A DNA stretch of 51,528 nt from Bacilli bacterium (lineage in GTDB: Bacteria > Bacillota_I > Bacilli_A > RFN20 > CAG-826), in NCBI GenBank assembly GCA_023268805.1, contig JALRKT010000007.1, forward strand, positions 1 through 51,528. Reading direction: 5' to 3'. Of the stretch, positions 15,805 through 22,883 are shown piece by piece. Every line of letters starts with the position of its first letter. The stretch's first letter is position 1. The notes beneath the pieces are model-generated. The model did no database searches. It had not been told where the DNA came from and saw only the letters and a list, made by a program, of their open reading frames with translations. A program made the position numbers and the translations under genes.

Positions 15805-16794
15805 TTAAAGTTTAAACGCCATGAGTTTTTTAATATCGTAGCTAATACGTTTGACATCTGGCATATGGTGATATTCACCACGGGCAAGCGGAACCGTAAT
15901 ATCCCATCCAGTGACACGAGCAGGTGCCGCTTCAAGCGATAAGAAGCAGTTTTCTGTGACACGGGTAATGACTTCAGAAGCAACCCCGAAGGATTTTACC
16001 GCTTCGGAAACAACAATGAGACGACCGGTTTTACGAACGGATTCGTAAATGGTTGGATAATCAATTGGAGAAATGGTACGAAGATCAATCACTTCGGCAC
16101 GAACACCTTCCGCTTCTAATGCACGGACGGCTTTGACGGCATCGTGGACCATGGCACCCCAGCTGACAACCGTTAAATTCGGATCTTTCGCTGCGTAGAA
16201 CACTTTGGCTTTACCGATGGGAACAAGATATTCATTTTCAGGGACATCTTGTTTAAACGCACGGTAAATTTTCTTTGGTTCTAAATAAATGACCGGATCT
16301 GGATCTTGGATGGCAGAGGCAAGTAAGCCTTTGGCATCATAAGGTGTAGATGGATAAACCACTTTTAATCCCGGAATGTGAGCAAAGAGTGCTTCAATCG
16401 CTTCGGAGTGGTGTTCTAACGCGCGAATACCACCACCCATGGGAACACGGAGAACCATAGGGACGGTGAAACGGCTACGGGAACGGTTACGCATACGTGC
16501 CGCGTGTACGGCAAGTTGGTTATATCCATTAAACATAAAGCCATCAAATTGCATTTCGGCAACTGGTTTTAATCCATTGATGGCCATCCCAATGGCACTC
16601 CCGATGATCCCAGCTTCGGAAATAGGCGTATCAAAGCAACGTAATTCGCCAAATTCTTCTTGTAAACCTTTGGTGACGCGGAACACGCCCCCTTCAAAAC
16701 CGGCGTCTTCCCCGAAGACGACCACGGTTTTGTCTTTTCGCATTTGTTCAAACAAACCGGTATTAATGGCTTGTAATAAGGTCATTTCTGCCAT
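15805..16794 (-). CDS. pdhB: Pyruvate dehydrogenase E1 beta subunit
   Basis: A 329-residue transketolase-like subunit that completes the thiamine-diphosphate site with E1 alpha. It carries VVVFGEDAGFEGGVFRVTKGL, FDTPISEAGIIGSAIGMAINGLKPVAEMQF, HSEAIEALFAHIPGLKVVYPSTPYDAKGLL and VEVIDLRTISPID-like text (AEVIDLRTISPID). GGAAGG precedes the ATG and only two bases separate it from pdhA. Length is usual for the Bacillota enzyme. Confidence 0.95.
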   Translation of the reverse strand: MAEMTLLQAINTGLFEQMRKDKTVVVFGEDAGFEGGVFRVTKGLQEEFGELRCFDTPISEAGIIGSAIGMAINGLKPVAEMQFDGFMFNGYNQLAVHAARMRNRSRSRFTVPMVLRVPMGGGIRALEHHSEAIEALFAHIPGLKVVYPSTPYDAKGLLASAIQDPDPVIYLEPKKIYRAFKQDVPENEYLVPIGKAKVFYAAKDPNLTVVSWGAMVHDAVKAVRALEAEGVRAEVIDLRTISPIDYPTIYESVRKTGRLIVVSEAVKSFGVASEVITRVTENCFLSLEAAPARVTGWDITVPLARGEYHHMPDVKRISYDIKKLMAFKL

Positions 16795-16796
16795 GT

Positions 16797-17891
16797 TTAT
16801 TTACCTTCCGTTTCTTTCACGTATTGGATGTATTGCGCTTTTTGTGCCTTTAAGTCATCCGTTAATGTCGCAAACGTATGATCAAAGACTTCATCGACGG
16901 ACACAACCGGTCCTTCTTTTTCAACTTTTTCAAACGTTGCTTTCACATGGGCTTCTAATTCTTCATCAAGCGCGGCTTCTTTTTTGTCATCCCATAAGTT
17001 TTTCGCTTCCATGTAGGCTTTGAAACGAATGAGAGGATCACGTTTTTTCCATTCTTCCACTTCTTCGTTTTTACGATAAATGGTTGGGTCATCGGAGGTC
17101 GTGTGCGGCCCAAGGCGATAGGTGAAGGCTTCGATTAAGGTCGGTCCTTCGCCTTTACGAGCACGTTCAGCCGCTTCTTTGACCACGGCGTACATGGCTA
17201 AGACGTCATTTCCATCGACTTGAATACCAGGAATCCCAACCGCGTAGGCTTTTTGCGCAAGCGTCGCCGCTTTCGTGGCTTTGCGACGTGGCGTTGAAAT
17301 CGCCCATTGGTTGTTTTGGATAATCCCAATCATCGGAACATTAAAGGTCGAACCAAAGTTGAGCCCTTCATAAAATTCTCCGTGAGAAGTACCACCGTCA
17401 CCGATATAGGTGACAGCCACTTGTTGATTGTTTTTAAGTAACTTTGAAGCATAGGCTAACCCTGCCGCATGGCCATATTGAGAACCAATCGGGATGTTAA
17501 CGGGTAAAACATTCACATCATCAGGAACGCGTGAACCACGTTCATTCCCAAACCAATAAAGATAAATATTTTCTAAGGGAACATTATGATAAAGCATCGC
17601 CGCGTGTTCACGGAATGCCGGTGAAATCCAATCATTTTTATCAAGGGCAGCCATCGTCCCAATTTGCGCAGCTTCTTGACCTTGCACAGGTGCGAAAGTA
17701 AGCATGCGACCTTGACGTTGATATTGTAAAGCACGAATGTCAGCAATACGTGCCAACTTCATCGTACGGTACATCTTTAAGAGCGTCGCTTCATCGATTT
17801 TCGGTTCGTATGAAGGGTTGACGATTTTGCCTGTTTCATCAAGAACAGTAAAGCGTTGTTGCTTTAACGGATCAAATTTCCCAATTATCAT
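16797..17891 (-). CDS. pdhA: Pyruvate dehydrogenase E1 alpha subunit
   Basis: A 364-residue subunit that decarboxylates pyruvate with thiamine diphosphate. The cofactor motif is YIGDGGTSHGEFYEGLNFG ending in IGIIQNNQWAIST (the GDG...NN motif); the phosphorylation-loop region YRLGPHTTSDDPT is present. AAAAGGAG lies five bases before the ATG. It heads the pdhABCD operon behind a good promoter (TTGCAT-17-TATATT). The operon supplies acetyl-CoA and NADH; no TCA-cycle genes are seen here. Confidence 0.95.
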   Translation of the reverse strand: MIIGKFDPLKQQRFTVLDETGKIVNPSYEPKIDEATLLKMYRTMKLARIADIRALQYQRQGRMLTFAPVQGQEAAQIGTMAALDKNDWISPAFREHAAMLYHNVPLENIYLYWFGNERGSRVPDDVNVLPVNIPIGSQYGHAAGLAYASKLLKNNQQVAVTYIGDGGTSHGEFYEGLNFGSTFNVPMIGIIQNNQWAISTPRRKATKAATLAQKAYAVGIPGIQVDGNDVLAMYAVVKEAAERARKGEGPTLIEAFTYRLGPHTTSDDPTIYRKNEEVEEWKKRDPLIRFKAYMEAKNLWDDKKEAALDEELEAHVKATFEKVEKEGPVVSVDEVFDHTFATLTDDLKAQKAQYIQYVKETEGK

Positions 17892-17946
17892 AGGATTCTC
17901 CTTTTCTTTTTTTACTGAGTGAAACCTTTTTCAACACAGCAAGTAA

Positions 17947-17975
17947 AATATACTTAAAATATGTTGTAAATGCAA
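17947..17975 (-). promoter_or_regulatory. Promoter of the pdhABCD operon
   Basis: On the minus strand TTGCAT (17970-17975), 17-base spacer, TATATT (17947-17952). It leaves a leader of roughly 50 bases with an AAAAGGAG site. Confidence 0.7.
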
Positions 17976-18080
17976 CCTTTAGCCCCGAACTTTCGTATTG
18001 TGAAAACATTTTTTTAGCCGAAAAAATAATCCTCATTTTGACCAAGTAAGGTTTGACTATGATTTCAACGCACTTTTTCA

Positions 18081-18086
18081 TATAAT
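18081..18086 (+). promoter_or_regulatory. -10 box of the guanylate-kinase-like gene
   Basis: Perfect TATAAT ending ten bases before the ATG at 18097. No Shine-Dalgarno sequence lies between (ATAGACCAAG), so the message probably begins within three bases of the start codon. Confidence 0.55.
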
Positions 18087-18096
18087 ATAGACCAAG

Positions 18097-18642
18097 ATGA
18101 TTATTCTTACAGGACCTTCTGCAAGTGGAAAAACTGAACTTGCGAAAATCTTACTTCAAAAATACAACATTCAAAAAGTGGTCACCCACACCACTCGTCC
18201 CATTCGCCATAACGAAATCGATGGGGTCGATTATCATTTTGTGTCGGAAAAAATGTTTGAAACCCTCAAAAAACAAGATGCCTTTGTTGAAACGACGTTT
18301 TATAATCAATTTCATTACGGAACATCGTTTAAAGAATTAGGGGATCATAAAGTCGTCACGGTCGATCCCAATGGTCTTAAAGTGTTTGTCGGTCTCAACA
18401 ATCCTCATTACATCACCTTTTTTATTGAAGCCAATGAAGTCACCCGCATTAACCGTATGCTCATTCGCGGACAAGACTTACAATTCGCCAAACAACGCAT
18501 CGCGTGGGATCGCGTTAGTTTCCTCTCCAAAAATTTGTCACGTATTGACCATGTCATTGATAATGAAACCGTAACGATTGAGGAAGCGGCCGATCGTATC
18601 TACGCGCTTTATCAAGATAGTTTGAAAAAGATTCTTAATTAA
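18097..18642 (+). CDS. Guanylate kinase-like protein
   Basis: A 181-residue P-loop kinase of the guanylate kinase fold. Walker A is GPSASGKT (6-13); VVTHTTRPIRHNEIDGVDYHFV is the GMP-binding block with the conserved TTRP and DG-YHF; RGQD stands where RGxD/RRxD is usual in the lid region. It is a little shorter and more divergent than housekeeping Gmk, starts directly at the P-loop, and stands alone between the pdh operon and the rhodopsin. It could be the only GMP kinase or a second copy with another nucleotide preference; the rest of the genome would decide. Confidence 0.75.
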   Translation: MIILTGPSASGKTELAKILLQKYNIQKVVTHTTRPIRHNEIDGVDYHFVSEKMFETLKKQDAFVETTFYNQFHYGTSFKELGDHKVVTVDPNGLKVFVGLNNPHYITFFIEANEVTRINRMLIRGQDLQFAKQRIAWDRVSFLSKNLSRIDHVIDNETVTIEEAADRIYALYQDSLKKILN

Positions 18643-18651
18643 AAGAAAATA

Positions 18652-18681
18652 AAAAAGAACATCCTCTCGGATGTTCTTTTT
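18652..18681. terminator. Bidirectional terminator between the kinase and rhodopsin genes
   Basis: GAACATCC (18657-18664), loop TCTC, GGATGTTC (18669-18676) with six A before and five T after; serves both convergent genes. Confidence 0.9.
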
Positions 18682-18699
18682 GTTTGGAATCGGAAGGGT

Positions 18700-19506
18700 T
18701 TAGGCTGCTTCTTGGAAGCCTTCTTCTTGTGAAAGGAAGGTTGAAACCGTGTTAAGCATAATCCCGTAGATGATTTTCGAGGTGACGTCAGCAATTGTGT
18801 ATAACACTTGTTGCGAAACGACAACCACCGAATCGATACCTGCACCGAATAAAGCTGGCATGAGGTAGGCGATTGGATAAATCGTCCAGGTGATGTAGAA
18901 CCATGGTTTGATAAATTTGAAGATACCAACCATTTTGCTGCCTTTCATGTTCTTCGCACCTTCGTCGATAACTTTCGTCATCGTGATAAGAATGAAGACA
19001 TAGAAGACGGTTGAAATACCACCCCAGACAAGCCATAAGACTAAGTCGGATCCTGCAGTACGTCCTGGTTCGTAGAATTGACCCACGTAACCGGTAACGA
19101 TCATGAGCATCCCATAAAGGGTGAAATCACGCCAATACTTACGGAAGGCTGCTCCACTAATTGCCGCAACGAATAAGATTTGCGTTAATAAGTTGGGGAC
19201 GTCAATGAGCCAGTTAAGATAACGGAAACCGTTGGAGAACGTACCAATCGATTCATAACTCGTGACGACACCGCCGGTAAGAACGGGTGTGTAGGAGTCA
19301 ACCCAGCTTTGTTGTTGGAAAAACAGCAACAGTAAAGCAGAGATCGACACAACGACAGAGAGAACGTTCGACATGCGATACTTCGGTAAGTTTTGACGAA
19401 TTGTCAACCAGAAGTAAAGCAACCCAGCAGCCATTACGGCATAACCGAGTGTCAGGACGTGGGAGACGAGTTCGAACTCCCAAACTTGTAAGGTAATATC
19501 TGACAT
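18700..19506 (-). CDS. NDQ-type microbial rhodopsin, predicted light-driven sodium pump
   Basis: A 268-residue seven-helix retinal protein. Helix C reads RYLNWLIDVPNLLTQ, placing N98, D102 and Q109 at the three diagnostic positions: the NDQ motif of sodium-pumping rhodopsins such as KR2 of Krokinobacter, versus DTE or DTD in proton pumps. R95 is conserved. Helix G has YTIADVTSKIIYG with D240 and the retinal Schiff-base Lys K244. S50 in MSNVLS and the Q-Q-Q segment after helix B match the KR2 ion-path region. L106 at the proteorhodopsin 105 tuning position suggests green absorption. KR2 Asp102, which binds a sodium ion at the subunit interface, appears to be Gly88. AAGGAGG lies five bases before the ATG. 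It follows the iron transporter operon in the same direction with its own candidate promoter and cre box. No retinal-making gene is nearby. Family very sure; ion inferred. Confidence 0.95.
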   Translation of the reverse strand: MSDITLQVWEFELVSHVLTLGYAVMAAGLLYFWLTIRQNLPKYRMSNVLSVVVSISALLLLFFQQQSWVDSYTPVLTGGVVTSYESIGTFSNGFRYLNWLIDVPNLLTQILFVAAISGAAFRKYWRDFTLYGMLMIVTGYVGQFYEPGRTAGSDLVLWLVWGGISTVFYVFILITMTKVIDEGAKNMKGSKMVGIFKFIKPWFYITWTIYPIAYLMPALFGAGIDSVVVVSQQVLYTIADVTSKIIYGIMLNTVSTFLSQEEGFQEAA

Positions 19507-19542
19507 AAAATCCTCCTTATATTACTTACTATCCATAATGTT

Positions 19543-19566
19543 AAAAGAAAATGATACCGCTTACAA
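19543..19566 (-). promoter_or_regulatory. Candidate promoter of the rhodopsin gene
   Basis: Minus strand TTGTAA (19561-19566), 17 bases, TAACAT near 19538-19543. Each box matches four of six consensus bases. The -35 box lies inside the cre site. Confidence 0.4.
19552..19565. promoter_or_regulatory. cre box (CcpA site) upstream of the rhodopsin gene
   Basis: TGATACCGCTTACA fits the cre consensus TGWNANCGNTNWCA at all 14 positions, on either strand. It lies 46 bases upstream of the rhodopsin ATG, over its candidate -35 box and after the stop of the iron ABC gene. A protein bound here would be expected to repress. The site is seen; CcpA itself is not in the window. Confidence 0.65.
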
Positions 19567-19588
19567 TCAATATGCTTATTGACAAAAT

Positions 19589-20224
19589 CTACTTGATCGT
19601 TAAACAGAAATCAGCAAAGTCTACGGTATCTTTTACATCATGGGTGATGATAATAGCCGTCATCTTTTTTTCTTTTAAATACGCCTTTAAAGACTGACGT
19701 AATTGTATCGTGAGGGTTTCATCCAAATTGGAAAAAGGTTCATCCATTAAGATCAATGAAGGATGTGGAGCAAGCGCACGCGCACATGCCACACGTTGCA
19801 TTTGTCCACCAGATAGGCGATATGGATACGCCGATAATATCTCTTCTAATTGAAATAATTTGGCCAATTGTAAGATATGAGGGTGATGGAGACGCTTCGA
19901 GCCTTTCAGACCGAAGGCAATGTTGTCATAAACGGTTAAATGCGGAAATAAGGCAAAGTCTTGAAAGACGGCACCAATCCCCCGCTTTTCAGTTGGAAGA
20001 ACCATTGTCGGTGTGGAAAGAAGTTTGCCTTGAAGCGAAATCGTACCTTCATCGGGTTTTAAAAACCCAAGAATTAATTGAAACAAGGTCGATTTCCCAA
20101 TCCCAGAAGGCCCCACAATGGCCGTAATGGCTTGATCGTGAAATTGATAAGAAAAATCCGATAAAATCGGTTTATCAACAAAATATCGGAAACTAAGGTG
20201 ATCAATGATTAAGCTCATACGCAT
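19589..20224 (-). CDS. fbpC: Ferric iron ABC transporter, ATP-binding protein
   Basis: A 211-residue ABC ATPase: Walker A GPSGIGKST (38-46), Q-loop FQDFALFPHLTVYDNIAFGL, signature LSGGQMQRVACARAL, Walker B LILMDEPFSNLD, H-loop IIITHD. It ends soon after the H-loop, so the C-terminal TOBE/regulatory domain of FbpC-type proteins (about 340 residues) is missing. It overlaps the permease gene by 23 bases and is the last gene of the operon. Text VFQDFALFPHLTVYDN is typical of the iron/thiamine class. Confidence 0.88.
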   Translation of the reverse strand: MRMSLIIDHLSFRYFVDKPILSDFSYQFHDQAITAIVGPSGIGKSTLFQLILGFLKPDEGTISLQGKLLSTPTMVLPTEKRGIGAVFQDFALFPHLTVYDNIAFGLKGSKRLHHPHILQLAKLFQLEEILSAYPYRLSGGQMQRVACARALAPHPSLILMDEPFSNLDETLTIQLRQSLKAYLKEKKMTAIIITHDVKDTVDFADFCLTIK

Positions 20225-21800
20225 CCTCTTTTATCATAAGTTGACTCGCTCCAAAAACAACGAGACCCGTCAAAATCCATAATGTCACAATCATCAATGA
20301 ACTTTCAACGAGTTGTTCATCACTGGCGAATTGATATAAGCGCGTGGCTAAGGTTTGATAATTAAATGGGCGCAAAAATAACGTAATCGGAAGTTCTTTG
20401 AATACATCAATAAAAATAATAAGTAATGCAGCGACCAAACTTTGGGCCATCATTGGCATATCGACACGGAAAAGGGTTGTCCATTTTCCTTTTTGTAAAG
20501 AATAACTTGCATACGTAAACTTCGTCCCAATTTTTTGGTAGGAAGATTCTACAAATTGAATGCCAATGGCAAGATAGCGAATAACTAAGGCAATGATAAG
20601 GATCGTGATTCCGGTGGTCAGTCGAAAAGAGAACGGTAAACCCATCGATCTAAAGAATCGTTCAAGGGGTAACACAAAAAGAAACACCGTTAAGGCAATG
20701 AGTACACCTGGTAAAGAATATCCGATGCTAAAGAGTCGACTGACAAGGCGATACCATCTTCGATGTTGATAACGTGTCACATTCGCAACCATTAAGGCGA
20801 AAAACATGATGAGCAAGGCGACAGTGAACCCTAGGATCAGGGTATTGACAAGGGGAGGGAGTAATTCTTGAAATAAACCATTGGGATTCATCCGGAGGAA
20901 CCATAAGCTTAATTGAATGACGGGTAATCCGATCGAGAAGAGCGTCAATAACGCGACCCATCCCCAAAAAAGGAAGCGACGTTTTCCCGTAAGTGGCATT
21001 TGACGAATCGAGCGAAGTTGGGTTGTTGAGTAGGTGTTTTTGGGATGTTTTCGTAACCAGGATTCAAAACCAATAAAAGCAATAATGCCGATAACCACAA
21101 GCGCAGCAAGGCGGGTTGCCGAGTTTAAATCATTGCCATTAAACCATAATTGAAAAATGGACGTTGAGACAACAGGGATTCCAAAGTAGGAAACTAATCC
21201 ATAATCATTCAACACTTCCATCATAACGAGGACACTACTTCCAATGATGACGGGTTTTAATAAGGGCAAAAAGATTTTAAAAAATCGCTCTTTTTCTGAT
21301 AACCCTAACGTTTGTGCATTCGTAATGAGAGATTGCGGTTGTTTAACTAAAAACGCACGCATCCCTAAATATAAATAGGGGTAGAGCGACAAAGCAAATA
21401 AAAAGATCGCTCCACGAAGGTGAAGCACTGAAAAATACGGATAAAGAAAACCTGTCACACTCGTCATCGAACCATACAAATAACCATACACATAACTCGG
21501 TAATGCGAGGGGAATCATCATGCCTAGTTCTACCCATTTTTTAAAACGAAAACGGTATAAACTCATAAAATAGGCAGGGATAATTGCAAATACAATGGCT
21601 AATAGGGCACTGCCAATCATGAGTAAACTCGTATTGACAAGCACATCCAAACCTTGTTGTTCGATAAATAAAAACCATAATGGATGTGGTTGACTCCACA
21701 AGGTTCCAATAAAGGAAATAAAAAGGGCAATCATCACGCCTAATAGCAATAACGTAATGAGTTGAAAACTTGATAAAGGCGTTGATTTTCTTAGTTCCAT
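20202..21800 (-). CDS. fbpB: Ferric iron ABC transporter, fused permease
   Basis: A 532-residue membrane protein with two similar halves of about six helices, each ending in an ABC-permease EAA-like loop (ALGLSEKERFFKIFLPLLKP in the first half appears as AQTLGLSEKERFFKIFLPLL, and SYSLQKGKWTTLFRVDMPMM in the second). This is the FbpB plan, where one chain replaces a permease dimer. Overlaps the binding-protein gene by ten bases and the ATPase gene by 23, so the three are translationally coupled. Confidence 0.88.
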   Translation of the reverse strand: MELRKSTPLSSFQLITLLLLGVMIALFISFIGTLWSQPHPLWFLFIEQQGLDVLVNTSLLMIGSALLAIVFAIIPAYFMSLYRFRFKKWVELGMMIPLALPSYVYGYLYGSMTSVTGFLYPYFSVLHLRGAIFLFALSLYPYLYLGMRAFLVKQPQSLITNAQTLGLSEKERFFKIFLPLLKPVIIGSSVLVMMEVLNDYGLVSYFGIPVVSTSIFQLWFNGNDLNSATRLAALVVIGIIAFIGFESWLRKHPKNTYSTTQLRSIRQMPLTGKRRFLFWGWVALLTLFSIGLPVIQLSLWFLRMNPNGLFQELLPPLVNTLILGFTVALLIMFFALMVANVTRYQHRRWYRLVSRLFSIGYSLPGVLIALTVFLFVLPLERFFRSMGLPFSFRLTTGITILIIALVIRYLAIGIQFVESSYQKIGTKFTYASYSLQKGKWTTLFRVDMPMMAQSLVAALLIIFIDVFKELPITLFLRPFNYQTLATRLYQFASDEQLVESSLMIVTLWILTGLVVFGASQLMIKEDAYELNH

Positions 21801-22834
21801 CCTGCCTCAATCATCCAAGGATACACGGTTTCAGTCATGATACTCATCGCTGAAAAATCAATATCTTGCTCCACAAATGGACCCCATGATTGCAGTAAGG
21901 GGTGAGGTTCCATATCGTTTAAGATTGGGTATTCGAAATTTTCATCGGCGAAGATGCGTTGGGACGAGGTTGCTAATAAAAACTTAATGAAATCTTCGGC
22001 TTGTTCTTGTTTAGGCGTGGTTGCACTAAGTCCAATCCCTGAAATATTTACATGCGTACCGGTAGTGGACTGATTGGGAAAAAAGACAGAAAGCGTCTCA
22101 GCGACCTCAACTTCTAAAGGATCACTGGAGGTCAACATGCGTCCCATATAATATGTATTCATCATCGCCACATCGGCTTGATTGGCAAAGACGGCTTTGG
22201 CTTGATCGCGGTCATTCCCTACAGGTTGCCGACTTTGTGTCAACGGATCGCGGATGGCAAAGCGTTCAATAAGTCCTGATAACCATGATTTTGTCGCCTC
22301 TTCTCCCAAAAGAAGTGCTAGACTTGCCACTAAAGATTGATTATAAACATGACCTGAACTTCGCGTCGCGATGCGGAGGTCTTGCGAAGCTAATGCTTCA
22401 TAGGTTGATAACGAGTCGGCATCCATTCGGTCAGGATGGTAAACCAATACTCGTGCCCGTTTCGTGAGTGCTAACCAGTGCTTATCCGTATCAGTATATT
22501 TTTCCGGATAATTATCCGGAAGAAGATTGGCATCAAACGGTTGAAATAAGCCTTTACTTTTTGCGCGTCCTAATCGTCCTGCATCGGTTAAAAAAATAAG
22601 ATCCGCAGGGGAGGCATCACCTTCATTTTCTAAACGTGTAATCAAGGCATCCGCATCCATTTTTAATACTTGAATTGTGATTCCTGTTGCCTCTTCATAC
22701 GCATCAAAAAGTTGTTGATCGACTTCATAATGGCGATCCGTGTATAAATTTAATGTCGATGTCTGAACGGGTTGACATCCTATAAGCATCGGTAGACTAA
22801 GTATTAGTCCTCCGAATAATAAGCGTTTCTTCAT
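21791..22834 (-). CDS. fbpA: Ferric iron-binding lipoprotein of the ABC transporter
   Basis: A 347-residue extracytoplasmic solute-binding protein. The signal peptide ends in a lipobox LIGC (Cys20), so it is membrane-anchored. The mature part starts LNLYTDRHYEVDQQLFDAYEEATGI, typical of the FbpA/FutA class, and contains the tyrosine pair NTYYMGRM (Y228-Y229) used with other Tyr residues to hold Fe3+. It has a promoter with a TATAAT about 30 bases upstream and an AAGGAG site. No clear Fur box is seen. Thiamine-type binding is less likely. Confidence 0.85.
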   Translation of the reverse strand: MKKRLLFGGLILSLPMLIGCQPVQTSTLNLYTDRHYEVDQQLFDAYEEATGITIQVLKMDADALITRLENEGDASPADLIFLTDAGRLGRAKSKGLFQPFDANLLPDNYPEKYTDTDKHWLALTKRARVLVYHPDRMDADSLSTYEALASQDLRIATRSSGHVYNQSLVASLALLLGEEATKSWLSGLIERFAIRDPLTQSRQPVGNDRDQAKAVFANQADVAMMNTYYMGRMLTSSDPLEVEVAETLSVFFPNQSTTGTHVNISGIGLSATTPKQEQAEDFIKFLLATSSQRIFADENFEYPILNDMEPHPLLQSWGPFVEQDIDFSAMSIMTETVYPWMIEAGWN

Positions 22835-22864
22835 CTACGACTCCTTAAAATTAGGATTATGTTT

Positions 22865-22870
22865 ATTATA
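22865..22870 (-). promoter_or_regulatory. -10 box of the iron transporter operon
   Basis: TATAAT on the minus strand, about 30 bases before the fbpA ATG, in the 49-base gap after the ABC-F gene. A good -35 box is not evident. Confidence 0.5.
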
Positions 22871-22883
22871 GCGAATATCACTC

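Noticed and set aside
18700-19506. Heliorhodopsin or ordinary proteorhodopsin
   Set aside because: Helix C NDQ, helix G ADVTSK and the overall text match sodium-pump rhodopsins; the proton-pump Asp and Glu are replaced.
22835-22883. Fur or PerR box before the iron transporter
   Set aside because: ATAATAAACATAAT-like text is AT-rich but fits neither consensus in spacing or symmetry.
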